Below are positions 15,935 through 25,952 of a stretch of 34,312 bases of DNA, piece by piece. Position 1 is the first letter of the stretch; each line of letters starts with the position of its first letter. The stretch comes from Thiomargarita sp. (GTDB lineage: Bacteria; Pseudomonadota; Gammaproteobacteria; Beggiatoales; Beggiatoaceae). The position numbers and the translations under genes are program-made. The DNA lies in NCBI GenBank assembly GCA_020726335.1, contig DYSU01000026.1, positions 1 through 34,312 of the forward strand, read 5' to 3'. Below the pieces are notes generated by a model. That model did not search any database. It worked only from the letters and a program-made list of their open reading frames with translations, and had not been told where the DNA came from.

Positions 15935-17094
15935 CAATGCACGCGAGTGTCTTCGCTTTCTTCTTTGAAGGAAATGTGATCCAAATCGGCCAGCGGGTCA
16001 CGGCCTTTGGATTCTTTGCTTTGTAATTTAATTTGCAACCGCAATTCGTTGACTGAATCGGCGTTTTGTAATGCGGCTTCCATGGTGATCAGATTGTCTT
16101 CATACAAATCAAACAAGGCTTGATCAAAGGTTTGCATACCCAGCTCGCGTGATTTTTTCATAATCGCTTTGATGCCGCCGACATCAGCATTCATGATCAA
16201 TTCAGCAATCAACGGTGAATTCAATAAAATTTCAATCGCCGCCCGCCGCCCGCCGTCAATGGTTTTGACCAAGCGTTGGGAAATGATGGCGCGCAAATTC
16301 AAGGACAAATCGGCAAACAATTTTTTTTGTTTGGCCGTGGGAAAAAAGCCGACGATGCGATCCAAGGCTTGGTTGGCGTTGTTGGCGTGTAAAGTGGCCA
16401 TTGCCAAATGGCCTGTTTGCGCAAATTCCATCGCAAAATCCATGATTTCCGCGCTGCGAATTTCACCCAATAAAATCACGTCGGGGGCTTGACGCAAGGT
16501 GTTGTGCAACGCCGCTTCCCAACTGCGAGTGTCCACGCCGATTTCCCGTTGCATGATCACACAATTTTTATGGGGATGAACGTATTCAATCGGGTCTTCT
16601 AAAGTGATGATATGGCCTTTGCTGTTGGCATTTCGGTGGTCAATCATCGCCGCCATGGTGGTGGATTTCCCTGAACCTGTGCCGCCAACCACGATAATCA
16701 AACCGTTTTTATAGCTGATGACCTCTTTTAACATCTCGGGTAAATTCAGTTTTTCAAAGGTTGGCACTTCGCTGGTGATGGTGCGTGCCACCAAACCGTT
16801 GCAACCTTGTTGCACAAACGCATTACAGCGAAACCGCCCAATACCCGCAGGCGCGATGGCAAAATTGCATTCTTTGCTTTCCTCAAACTCCTTCAACTGC
16901 TTGTCGTTCATGATGCACTGGGTCATGGCTTTAGCATCGTCAGGCGACAACGCTTGTTTCATCACGGGGGTCATCACCCCTTTGATTTTAAAGGCGGGCG
17001 GAAAACCTGTGGTGATGAACAAATCAGAGGCATCTTTTTTGATCATCAAGGTCAATAAATCGCGCATCAATTTACTGGCTTTATCTTTATCCAT
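15934..17094 (-). CDS. pilU: Type IV pilus retraction ATPase PilU
   Basis: PilU is the PilT-dependent accessory retraction ATPase of type IV pili, a hexamer at the inner-membrane base. The 386 residues show the PilT/PilU N-terminal PAS-like domain with KKDASDLFITTGFPPAFKIKG, Walker A GGTGSGKST (137-145), the Asp box ITLEDPIEYVHPHK, Walker B LLGEIR and the His box TGHLAMATLHA. The insert CVIMQREIGVDTRSWEAAL and the extended, acidic C-terminus (DPLADLDHISFKEESED) are PilU rather than PilT features. AGGAG lies 7 bases before the ATG; the gene starts 9 bases after pilT. Confidence 0.93.
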   Translation of the reverse strand: MDKDKASKLMRDLLTLMIKKDASDLFITTGFPPAFKIKGVMTPVMKQALSPDDAKAMTQCIMNDKQLKEFEESKECNFAIAPAGIGRFRCNAFVQQGCNGLVARTITSEVPTFEKLNLPEMLKEVISYKNGLIIVVGGTGSGKSTTMAAMIDHRNANSKGHIITLEDPIEYVHPHKNCVIMQREIGVDTRSWEAALHNTLRQAPDVILLGEIRSAEIMDFAMEFAQTGHLAMATLHANNANQALDRIVGFFPTAKQKKLFADLSLNLRAIISQRLVKTIDGGRRAAIEILLNSPLIAELIMNADVGGIKAIMKKSRELGMQTFDQALFDLYEDNLITMEAALQNADSVNELRLQIKLQSKESKGRDPLADLDHISFKEESEDTRVH

Positions 17095-17103
17095 CAGCGT
17101 CTC

Positions 17104-18141
17104 CTAAATGATTGAATCTTTATTGACGGCCACTTCACGCGCCGCCTCGCGGGTGATGACTTTATCGCGCACCAGTTGTTGCAAACGTTGATCCAGTGTC
17201 TGCATCCCAAATTTTTGCCCCGTTTGAATCGCCGAATACATTTGCGCGATTTTATTTTCACGAATCAAGTTACGAATCGCAGGCACGCCGATCATGATTT
17301 CATGCGCCGCCACCCGTCCGCTGCCGATTTTTTTCAACAAAGTTTGGGAAATCACCGCTTTCAGTGATTCAGACAACATGGCGCGAATCATGTCTTTTTC
17401 CGCCGCTGGGAATGAATCCACAATGCGGTCAATGGTTTTGGCCGCTGAACTGGTGTGCAAGGTGCCAAACACGGCGTGACCTGTTTCCGCCGCGCTCAAA
17501 GCCAAGCGGATGGTTTCTAAATCGCGCATTTCACCGACCAAAATCACATCGGGGTCTTGGCGCAAGGCAGAGCGCAAGGCTTCAGAAAATCCCAGTGTGT
17601 CACGATGCACTTCCCGTTGCGACATCATGCTTTTTTTGGTTTGATGTACAAATTCAATGGGGTCTTCAATGGTGAGAATATGGCCTGCTTCATTGTTGTT
17701 GCGATAATCCATCATCGCCGCCAATGTGGTCGATTTCCCCGAACCCGTGCCGCCTGTGACCAAAATGATGCCACGCGGATACATGGCAATTTCTTTAAAT
17801 AATTCAGGGGCATTGAGTTGTTCTAAGGTGAGAATTTTCGATGGAATGGTGCGAAATACCGCACCTGCACCGCGATTTTGGTTGAACGCATTGACCCGAA
17901 ACCGTGCCAAACCCGGGATTTCAAACGAAAAATCGCATTCTAAATATTTTTCATAGTCTTTGCGCTGTTTGTCATTCATGATGTCGTACACCATGTCATG
18001 CACTTGTGAATGCTCCAGCGGCGGGAGGTTGATTTTTTTCATACTGCCGTGAACCCGAATCATCGGCGGCACGCCTGCGGATAAATGTAAGTCTGAGGCA
18101 TCATTTTTTACCCCAAAAGCCAGCAATTCACCGATGTCCAT
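17104..18141 (-). CDS. pilT: Type IV pilus retraction ATPase PilT
   Basis: PilT is the hexameric ATPase that disassembles type IV pili and drives twitching motility. The 345-residue length is standard. Seen: MDIGELLAFGVKNDASDLHLSAGVPPMIRVHG, Walker A GGTGSGKST (130-138), Asp box LTIEDPIEFVHQTK, Walker B ILVGEMRDLETIRLAL, and the His box TGHAVFGTLHTSSAAKTIDRIVD. The AIRNLIRENK motif that is important for retraction is intact. GAGGA is a few bases before the ATG. In many gammaproteobacteria pilT is divergent from the yggS-proC cluster; here a CheW-like gene lies 33 bases upstream on the same strand instead. Confidence 0.96.
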   Translation of the reverse strand: MDIGELLAFGVKNDASDLHLSAGVPPMIRVHGSMKKINLPPLEHSQVHDMVYDIMNDKQRKDYEKYLECDFSFEIPGLARFRVNAFNQNRGAGAVFRTIPSKILTLEQLNAPELFKEIAMYPRGIILVTGGTGSGKSTTLAAMMDYRNNNEAGHILTIEDPIEFVHQTKKSMMSQREVHRDTLGFSEALRSALRQDPDVILVGEMRDLETIRLALSAAETGHAVFGTLHTSSAAKTIDRIVDSFPAAEKDMIRAMLSESLKAVISQTLLKKIGSGRVAAHEIMIGVPAIRNLIRENKIAQMYSAIQTGQKFGMQTLDQRLQQLVRDKVITREAAREVAVNKDSII

Positions 18142-18174
18142 CAGTCATCCTCATTAGAATAAAATCTTGTTATT

Positions 18175-18666
18175 TCAGCCATTTAACAAGCGTTGTCTGA
18201 ATGCCAACGAAAATAAATAAGCCACATCCAGAATTGGAATTTTTTGGCCTTGACGCAAAAAACAGGACAGCGCAAGTTCTGCCCAATGAGGTGTATAGCC
18301 TCTTTCGCCTGTTGTCGGCAGATCACAGGCTTGGGCATCGCTGACTTCCACTGATTCAGGCGGTTTTTGTAAATAAACCGCCGCTGTTTCAATTTTTGCT
18401 TTGGCTTTTTTTTGATGGCGCATGATGCCCACGGTGGAGGGGCTATTATTTCCATAACCCTTTAATAAATAATCAAAATTCATCAATGGCAAAATTTGAT
18501 TTTGCACGATGATTAAATCGCAACAATAGGCGGGCGCAGGGGAAAGCCGAAAAGTGAGCGGCGAAATTAAAATTTGTGACATTTCATGATAAGCCACAGC
18601 CGCTTTAAATTCAGCGGAAAAAGTCAACAGCCACGCACGTTGGCTGGATGAAGAAGTTTGCATCAT
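18175..18666 (-). CDS. CheW-like domain protein, divergent (PilI-like)
   Basis: A 163-residue protein that I read as a divergent CheW-type adaptor. AWLLTFSAEFKAAVAYHEMSQIL, then PAPAYCCDLIIVQNQILPLMNFDYLL, follow the CheW pattern of an inserted-protein beta-barrel (ligand-independent strand, LP-x-aP, a strand ending in pv-dl), and the C-terminal FLRQGQKIPILDVAYLFS matches the last CheW strand and helix. Typical CheW glycines in the G-[IL]-[IV]-N-[LV]-RG segment are missing. CheW proteins couple chemoreceptors to CheA kinases; the neighbouring pilT suggests a twitching-related (Pil-Chp) adaptor. No receptor or kinase gene is in the window. Start could also be ATG 18663. It heads the pilT operon and has its own promoter. 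Confidence 0.5.
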   Translation of the reverse strand: MMQTSSSSQRAWLLTFSAEFKAAVAYHEMSQILISPLTFRLSPAPAYCCDLIIVQNQILPLMNFDYLLKGYGNNSPSTVGIMRHQKKAKAKIETAAVYLQKPPESVEVSDAQACDLPTTGERGYTPHWAELALSCFLRQGQKIPILDVAYLFSLAFRQRLLNG

Positions 18667-18694
18667 TATAACCGTTTAATTCTCAAGAGCTTTT

Positions 18695-18723
18695 ATCATA
18701 GCGCAAAAGTCTTTTATAGACAA
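18695..18723 (-). promoter_or_regulatory. Promoter for the cheW-like-pilT-pilU operon
   Basis: On the minus strand TTGTCT (18723-18718) and TATGAT (18700-18695) are separated by exactly 17 bases. The expected start of transcription is about 20 bases before the ATG at 18666. The -35 element overlaps the T-run after gspE. Confidence 0.55.
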
Positions 18724-18736
18724 AAAAAGCCGCTTT
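18722..18736 (-). terminator. Weak intrinsic terminator candidate after gspE
   Basis: Minus-strand AAAG-CGG-CTTT followed by a seven-base T-run begins 2 bases after the gspE stop. The stem is only 4 base pairs, so termination would be inefficient and the downstream pilT operon may receive some read-through. Confidence 0.25.
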
Positions 18737-18738
18737 AT

Positions 18739-20190
18739 TCAACCCACCCGCGTGACGCGCAGAATTTCTTCAGGCGTGGTGATGCCTGCGTAGAGTTTTT
18801 CTAGCGCGTCTTGCCGCAAAGTACGCAAGCCTTCTTGTTGGGCGGCGAGGCGAATGGCGTTGGCATCTGCACCTGTGCTGACCACATGGCGGATGTGGTC
18901 AGACATCAACAACAGCTCATAAATGCCCACGCGGCCACGGTAGCCCGTCTGGCCACAGCGTTCACAGCCTGTGCCGCGCCGCAGGGTTTGACAGTCATCT
19001 GTTTGAATTTGCAATAATTGAGCTTCCTCAACCGTCAGCGAATGCGGTTGACTGCAATCAGGGCAAATGCGCCGCACCAAACGTTGCGCCATCACCGCCA
19101 ACAAACTGGAGCTGATGAGATAAGTGTCCACGCCCATGTCTTGCAAGCGGGTGATCGCGCCTGCCGCATCGTTGGTGTGCAAGGTTGAAAACACCAAATG
19201 CCCTGTCAACGCTGATTCAATCGCAATTTGTGCGGTTTCGCCGTCTCGAATTTCGCCCACCATGATGATGTCGGGGTCTTGACGCACGATGGAACGCAAA
19301 CCTGCCGCAAAAGTCAGGCCGATTTTGGCGTTCATGTGAATTTGGGTGATGCCTTGCAATTGGTATTCAACAGGGTCTTCAACGGTGATGATTTTTTGCA
19401 CGCCGGTGTTAATTTTTTCCAGCGTGCCATATAAACTGGTGGTTTTGCCTGAACCTGTGGGGCCTGTGACCAAAATCATGCCAAACGGTTGGGTGATGGC
19501 GTGTTGATAGCTGTCCAATACGTCTTTGGGCATCCCCAGTTGTTCCAAACTGACATTGACATCACTGCGGTCTAAAATCCGCAACACAATGGATTCGCCG
19601 TGAATGCCCGGCAAGGTGGAAACGCGCATGTCCAGCAAACGTTCGCCCACTTGGTATTGAATACGGCCATCTTGCGGCAAGCGTTTTTCGCCGATGTCGA
19701 GTTTGGCCATCAATTTGACCCGCGATGACACGGCGGCAATCACGTTGGCGGGCAATTGTTTCAAAGCCACCATCACGCCATCGACGCGACAGCGCACACC
19801 CAGATAATGTTCTTCGGGTTCAAAATGGATGTCGCTGGCGTTGAGGTCTAAAGCGCGTTCCATCAAGTGGTTGACCATGCGAATGATGGGGGCTTCAGAA
19901 GCCAAATCGGCCAAATATTCATCGTCGTCCAAACGGCTTTCATCGGCGTTGGTTTGATCCAATTGGGGTGCTAATTTGGCGCGCCAATATTTGAGCAGGC
20001 GATCAACTTCATCTTCGGCTGCGGTTTTGAAGACACAGGCTGGGCCTAAAATAAAGCGGATTCTGGCGCGTTGCTCTGCGTCTACGCCTTGTTTGCATAA
20101 CAACAGCGGTTCATCGGGGTAATTTTTGTTGGGTGCGATGTGCTGATTGGCCAGCAATTGGGTGAACGTGGGCAAATTAAGCGTTTTCAT
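18739..20190 (-). CDS. gspE: Type II secretion ATPase GspE
   Basis: GspE is the cytosolic hexameric ATPase that drives pseudopilus assembly through GspL and GspF. I use ATG 20190 (MKTLNLPTF, 483 residues), which overlaps the upstream gene by 14 bases and has GAG 8 bases before it; a start at 20247 would add 19 atypical residues. Seen: an N-terminal N1E-like part, APIIRMVNHLMERALDLNASDIHFEP, GEKRLPQDGRI, Walker A GPTGSGKT (243-250), Asp box TVEDPVEYQ, Walker B IIMVGEIRDGETAQIA, His box TGHLVFSTLHTNDA, and a four-cysteine zinc motif CPDC...CERC (roughly 378-415). The zinc motif separates it from PilT. PilB is the alternative, but the adjacent GspM-like gene favours GspE. Confidence 0.88.
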   Translation of the reverse strand: MKTLNLPTFTQLLANQHIAPNKNYPDEPLLLCKQGVDAEQRARIRFILGPACVFKTAAEDEVDRLLKYWRAKLAPQLDQTNADESRLDDDEYLADLASEAPIIRMVNHLMERALDLNASDIHFEPEEHYLGVRCRVDGVMVALKQLPANVIAAVSSRVKLMAKLDIGEKRLPQDGRIQYQVGERLLDMRVSTLPGIHGESIVLRILDRSDVNVSLEQLGMPKDVLDSYQHAITQPFGMILVTGPTGSGKTTSLYGTLEKINTGVQKIITVEDPVEYQLQGITQIHMNAKIGLTFAAGLRSIVRQDPDIIMVGEIRDGETAQIAIESALTGHLVFSTLHTNDAAGAITRLQDMGVDTYLISSSLLAVMAQRLVRRICPDCSQPHSLTVEEAQLLQIQTDDCQTLRRGTGCERCGQTGYRGRVGIYELLLMSDHIRHVVSTGADANAIRLAAQQEGLRTLRQDALEKLYAGITTPEEILRVTRVG

Positions 20191-20743
20191 TATTTTGCTC
20201 GGCAACTTTGACGCTGTGATTAAATCCTGTGACCGTGATATTGGCAAACAATTGTTTTTGTTGGAAAATTCTGATTTCCAAACTGCCGATGTGCAAGGTG
20301 GTTTTATCGTTTTCTAAGTCGGTAATAAAATCCATGATGTCTTGCGAATTGCCTTCAAATTCCATGGATTGGCTGACAAACAACCAATCTTTGGTTTCGG
20401 CAAATTCGGGTAAATCCAACGTGCGCACCCGTAAATTGTGTTTGCTGGCCACTTGTTTTAATAAATCTTGCAGTTTGCCCGCCACCACATCGCGGGTTGT
20501 GCCTTGCAAAGCCGTATCGTTGATTTGTTGCCATTCTTGTAAAGCTTTTTTGTAGTCGCTGTCCCATTGGTCGCGGTTGACCCACAAATCTTTATAGCGG
20601 TTGATATGGGCTTTAAGGCTGTACACTTTGTCATATTCTTGTTCAAACCATGAATAAATCGCGGGAATGATTTTGAAAGGCAAAAAATACAGGCCAAACA
20701 ACGACACCATGACGGTCAGTAATTTTTTTTCTTTGCGGGTCAT
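20177..20743 (-). CDS. GspM-like (T2SSM_b / PilO-fold) secretion protein
   Basis: A 188-residue bitopic protein: short basic cytosolic start MTRKEKKLLTVM, one transmembrane helix (about 9-30), a coiled-coil stretch (about 32-75) and a ferredoxin-like periplasmic domain. SQSMEFEGNSQDIMDFITDLENDKTTLHIGSLEIR is the alternating pattern found in the GspM/PilO fold, where it precedes a final strand (ANITVTGF). GspM anchors GspL and GspE at the inner membrane. The gene directly precedes gspE and overlaps it by 14 bases, which supports this. PilO is the main alternative, but no pilM, pilN or pilQ is present. Confidence 0.6.
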   Translation of the reverse strand: MTRKEKKLLTVMVSLFGLYFLPFKIIPAIYSWFEQEYDKVYSLKAHINRYKDLWVNRDQWDSDYKKALQEWQQINDTALQGTTRDVVAGKLQDLLKQVASKHNLRVRTLDLPEFAETKDWLFVSQSMEFEGNSQDIMDFITDLENDKTTLHIGSLEIRIFQQKQLFANITVTGFNHSVKVAEQNNENA

Positions 20744-20747
20744 TGGG

Positions 20748-21749
20748 TTAAAATCTCGGGTTTAGCGGCAACAAACCCACTATCAAACAAGTTGAGGATG
20801 TATGGCGCGCATAAAACGGTAGATATTGAAATTGTTGTTTAAATTGCTGTTGCCATGCGGGCCATGTTGTCCTGCCATTGGGTGCGTATAATAACCGATT
20901 CAACTGGATAAACAAACCCGTCACCGCTTGACCTTCCAATTGGGTGTAGTGTTGTAAAAAACAGGAACCGATTTGGGTGGGTGACGCAACCACGCGGGCG
21001 TGCAAATGCCGATGGGCAAATTGTTGCAAAATTGACAACGCTGACTGCGCTTGGGTTGAACGCTCAATTTGTTGCAACAGGTGAAAACTGTGTACAGACA
21101 ACGGAATAAAACGCTGCCAATACAATATGTTACTGTAGTATTGAACTTTGGGTTTGAATTTAAACACCCAGTGCTGACGGCAACGTTGGTACAAACTGAA
21201 GCGCATCAAGCCATGATGCAGTTGTGATTTAACTTGAGTCAAACCAAAATACAGCGTCTGCCACAAAACAAGGCTGTGTTGATAGCACTTGCGGGCATAC
21301 AAAGGGATTTTAATCTGTGCCAACCCCCAGCCCAACAACACACAAGCGATGGCCGCCAACAGCACCGCGTGGTTGCTCCATGAAGCGATCATGTTTTTTT
21401 CCACCACAGGCCTGCGTTGATGGGGCAAGGGCATTTGTCCTTGGCTGTTTAACACGCTCAATTGTTTGGCCGCCAGTGCTGTGCTGGACAATTGGTTTTT
21501 CCAAATATCCCACCAATACAATTTAATGGCAGGCAAGGTTAAAACCCCTGCCCGTTTTGGCACCAAAGTGAATTCTTGGGTTTTTTTGGCGTTGACTGTG
21601 CGTTTATTGCCACTGCTGTCAATTTGATTGTCATACACAGGTTTTTCGGGATAAACATTAAAGTCAGATTGTTGATTGAACAGTGAAATTAAATCAGGCA
21701 ACCGCTGGGCTTCAATGCCAATGGCATACAATGTCACATAAAAACTCAC
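20748..21749 (-). pseudogene. C-terminal half of BatD (probable deletion derivative)
   Basis: A 333-codon frame from a GTG at 21749, representing only the later part of a BatD (aerotolerance-related, membrane-anchored) protein, which is normally about 550-600 residues. Seen: TLYAIGIEAQRLPDL (the BatD segment A-G-x-x-A-x-Q-LPDL), then VYPEKPVYDNQ, EFTLVPKRAGVLTLPAIKLYWWDIWKNQ, the last strand pair before the membrane, and a transmembrane helix at about 129-150 followed by a long cytosolic tail. Signal peptide and the first beta domains are missing. The region upstream holds an out-of-frame 40-codon ORF with a signal peptide. The bat partner genes (batA, batB, moxR) are absent. It may still be expressed by coupling to the small ORF. 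Confidence 0.65.
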
Positions 21750-21868
21750 AGCGTGGCTTCAGCGGATAAATCATCGGCCACAGGCGGGGCATCGGCTTGC
21801 ACCGTCCACCACGGCAGGCAAGACACCCATAACAGCCCTCGCCAAAAAGTGTCAAGCCCCATTGCCAT
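21746..21868 (-). CDS. 40-codon ORF with signal peptide, overlapping the BatD remnant
   Basis: Minus-strand frame from ATG 21868 (second ATG at 21862) to TGA at 21748-21746. It encodes a hydrophobic tryptophan-rich leader (FWRGLLWVSCLPWWTVQA, with cleavage plausible after QA) and a short acidic tail DAPPVADDLSAEATL. The stop overlaps the GTG start of the BatD remnant (GTGA), and the frame is one off from it. It starts 3 bases after the previous gene. Best reading: the original N-terminus of batD, separated from the rest by a deletion that caused a frameshift. It was found by translating the region by hand. Confidence 0.5.
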   Translation of the reverse strand: MAMGLDTFWRGLLWVSCLPWWTVQADAPPVADDLSAEATL

Positions 21869-21871
21869 GGC

Positions 21872-23541
<1,670 letters not shown>

Positions 23542-23641
23542 TTACGGTTTGCTAAAAGTGGGGTTTATTTTACCTGTTTAAACGCGCAATTTCATCCTGT
23601 TAGTCTAAAATCACTTCGGGCTAAAGATAATTCAAGCAGCA

Positions 23642-23650
23642 TGCTATAAT
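23642..23650 (+). promoter_or_regulatory. Extended -10 promoter for the serC-PGDH-priA operon
   Basis: TGCTATAAT is a consensus extended -10 (TATAAT at 23645-23650), 46 bases before the serC ATG. The -35 position (23622-23627, TAAAGA) is weak. The -10 is overlapped by the palindrome AGCATGCT (23638-23645). Confidence 0.6.
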
Positions 23651-23695
23651 CTCGCCCCAGTTTTATCCTCACTTTTCATAATATAAGGAATCACC

Positions 23696-24775
23696 ATGTC
23701 GCGTGTATTTAACTTTAGCGCAGGGCCTGCGATGTTGCCCGAAGCGGTGTTGCAACAAGCCAAGCAAGAGCTTTTAGACTGGCAAGGTTCGGGCATGTCG
23801 GTGATGGAAATGAGCCATCGCGGCAAAGAATTCATGTCCATCGCCAACCAAGCTGAAGCTGATTTGCGCGAGCTGTTGGCCATTCCCAGCCATTACAAAG
23901 TGTTGTTTGCCCAAGGCGGTGCATCGTTGCAGTTTTCCGCTGTCCCCATCAACTTGTTGCGCGGCAAAACCACCGCCGATTATTTCAACACGGGCATATG
24001 GTCAAAAAAAGCCATCAACGAGGCCAAACGCTATTGCGAAGTCAACATCGTGGCCAGCTCCGCTGACAGCCACACCACCGTACCCGCACCCACCACATGG
24101 CAACTCAACCCCGATGCCGCCTATGTCCATTACACCCCCAATGAAACCATCGGCGGGCTGGAATTTGATGCCATTCCTGACGTGGGCGATGTGCCGTTGG
24201 TGGCGGACATGTCATCCACCCTGTTATCGCGTCCCCTTGATGTGGCCAAATTCGGCGTGATTTACGCAGGCGCGCAAAAAAACATCGGCCCTGCGGGTCT
24301 GACTTTGGTCATCGTGCGCGACGATTTAATCGGCCATGTGGTGGCAGGTTCACCCACTTTATTGGATTATCAAACCTTGGCCGACAATGAATCCATGTAC
24401 AACACCCCACCCACTTATGCGTGGTATATCGCAGGCTTGGTTTTTCAATGGCTCAAAGCCCAAGGCGGTTTGGCGGCGATGGCCGACATCAACCAACGCA
24501 AAGCCAAAAAACTTTACGCGGCGATTGACGGCTCTGACTTTTATCAAAACCCCGTGGACAAACGCCATCGTTCATGGATGAACCTGCCCTTCACTTTGGC
24601 CGATGCTCAATTGGACGCGCCCTTTTTAAGCGAAGCCAAAGCCGCAGGCCTGTTGGCTTTAAAAGGCCACCGTTCGGTGGGCGGGATGCGTGCCAGCATT
24701 TACAACGCCATGCCTGAAGCGGGTGTGGATGCGTTGATTGAATTTATGCACCACTTTGCCCAACAACACGGATAA
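23696..24775 (+). CDS. serC: Phosphoserine aminotransferase
   Basis: SerC makes O-phosphoserine from 3-phosphohydroxypyruvate and also serves pyridoxal phosphate synthesis. The 359 residues contain the family start [26 protein letters not shown], the substrate loop [11 protein letters not shown], and [16 protein letters not shown] with the PLP-binding lysine at about residue 195, followed by the C-terminal [19 protein letters not shown] lies 6 bases before the ATG. It is the first gene of a three-gene run, 5 bases before a 3-phosphoglycerate dehydrogenase gene that supplies its substrate. Confidence 0.97.
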   Translation: MSRVFNFSAGPAMLPEAVLQQAKQELLDWQGSGMSVMEMSHRGKEFMSIANQAEADLRELLAIPSHYKVLFAQGGASLQFSAVPINLLRGKTTADYFNTGIWSKKAINEAKRYCEVNIVASSADSHTTVPAPTTWQLNPDAAYVHYTPNETIGGLEFDAIPDVGDVPLVADMSSTLLSRPLDVAKFGVIYAGAQKNIGPAGLTLVIVRDDLIGHVVAGSPTLLDYQTLADNESMYNTPPTYAWYIAGLVFQWLKAQGGLAAMADINQRKAKKLYAAIDGSDFYQNPVDKRHRSWMNLPFTLADAQLDAPFLSEAKAAGLLALKGHRSVGGMRASIYNAMPEAGVDALIEFMHHFAQQHG

Positions 24776-24780
24776 TCCTC

Positions 24781-25947
24781 ATGTATAAAATACTGACTTT
24801 AAACAACATTTCCGTCAACGGCTTGCGGCATTTGCCTTTAGACCGCTATGAAATCGCTTCAGAAATTCAACACCCCGATGCCGTGTTGTTGCGCTCGTTC
24901 AAAATGCACGATTGGCCGATTCCCGCTTCACTCAAAGCGGTGGGGCGCGCAGGTGCAGGGGTCAACAACATCCCGTTGGCCAAAATGACCGCCCAAGGCA
25001 TTCCCGTGTTCAACGCCCCCGGTGCCAACGCCAACGCGGTTAAAGAACTGGTGCTGACAGGCATGTTGCTGAGTGCGCGCAATATCTGCCCTGCATGGGA
25101 ATTTGCCCGCCAACTGCAAGGCGATGATGCCAGCATCACCCAGCAGGTGGAGGCAGGCAAAAAGAACTTTGTCGGTTTTGAACTGCCTGAGCGCACGTTA
25201 GGGGTCATCGGTTTGGGTGCGATTGGGGTCAAAATCGCCAATGCGGCGGTGGCTTTGGGAATGAAAGTCATCGGCTATGACCCGCAAATCACGGTCAAAA
25301 GCGCGTGGCAGTTGTCGCATAAAGTCAAACAAGCGGTCAGCGTGGGCGATTTATTGAATCACAGCGATTTTGTCACCTTTCATGTCCCGCTGGTGGACGC
25401 GACCAAAAACATGATCAACGCCGAACGCTTGGCCGCCATGCGCGACAAGGTGACTATTTTGAATTTTTCGCGCACGGGCATTGTTGACGATAACGCGGTG
25501 GTTGATGCCTTAAACCGTGGCAAAGTCCATGCGTATATCTGTGATTTTCCAAGCAATTTGTTAAAAAACCATCCCAAAGTCATCACCTTGCCCCATTTGG
25601 GCGCATCGACGGTGGAAGCTGAGGACAATTGCGCCATCATGGTGGCCGAGCAAGTCAAAGACTATTTGGAAAACGGGAATATTTGCAATTCGGTTAATTT
25701 CCCTGAAATCAACTTGCCGCGCTCAGTCGGCGAACACCGCTTGACTTTGGCCAACAACAACGTGCCGAATATGATTCACAAAATCACGGCGGCGATTGGT
25801 GATGCCAAAATCAACATCAGCGACATGCTGAACAAATCACGCGGTGACATCGCCTATACCGTGGTTGACACCGAAACGACTGTGCCGCAAAGCGTGCTGG
25901 ATGAATTGGTGGCGGTGGAAGGTGTGTTGAGTTTGCGGGTGTTATAA
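24781..25947 (+). CDS. D-3-phosphoglycerate dehydrogenase with ACT domain
   Basis: A 388-residue 2-hydroxyacid dehydrogenase that oxidises 3-phosphoglycerate, the first step of serine synthesis. Seen: RAGAGVNNIPL (N-terminal substrate loop), GVIGLGAIGVKIAN (Rossmann NAD-binding glycines, about 146-160), the catalytic Arg in LNFSRTGIVD, the Glu in GASTVEAEDNCA and the His in LPHLGAST. A C-terminal ACT domain (about 320-388), likely to bind serine for feedback control, ends the protein. This short ACT form, about 390 residues, differs from the approximately 410-residue serA of E. coli. It is 5 bases after serC and 5 before priA, an uncommon link. Confidence 0.88.
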   Translation: MYKILTLNNISVNGLRHLPLDRYEIASEIQHPDAVLLRSFKMHDWPIPASLKAVGRAGAGVNNIPLAKMTAQGIPVFNAPGANANAVKELVLTGMLLSARNICPAWEFARQLQGDDASITQQVEAGKKNFVGFELPERTLGVIGLGAIGVKIANAAVALGMKVIGYDPQITVKSAWQLSHKVKQAVSVGDLLNHSDFVTFHVPLVDATKNMINAERLAAMRDKVTILNFSRTGIVDDNAVVDALNRGKVHAYICDFPSNLLKNHPKVITLPHLGASTVEAEDNCAIMVAEQVKDYLENGNICNSVNFPEINLPRSVGEHRLTLANNNVPNMIHKITAAIGDAKINISDMLNKSRGDIAYTVVDTETTVPQSVLDELVAVEGVLSLRVL

Positions 25948-25952
25948 AGCCG

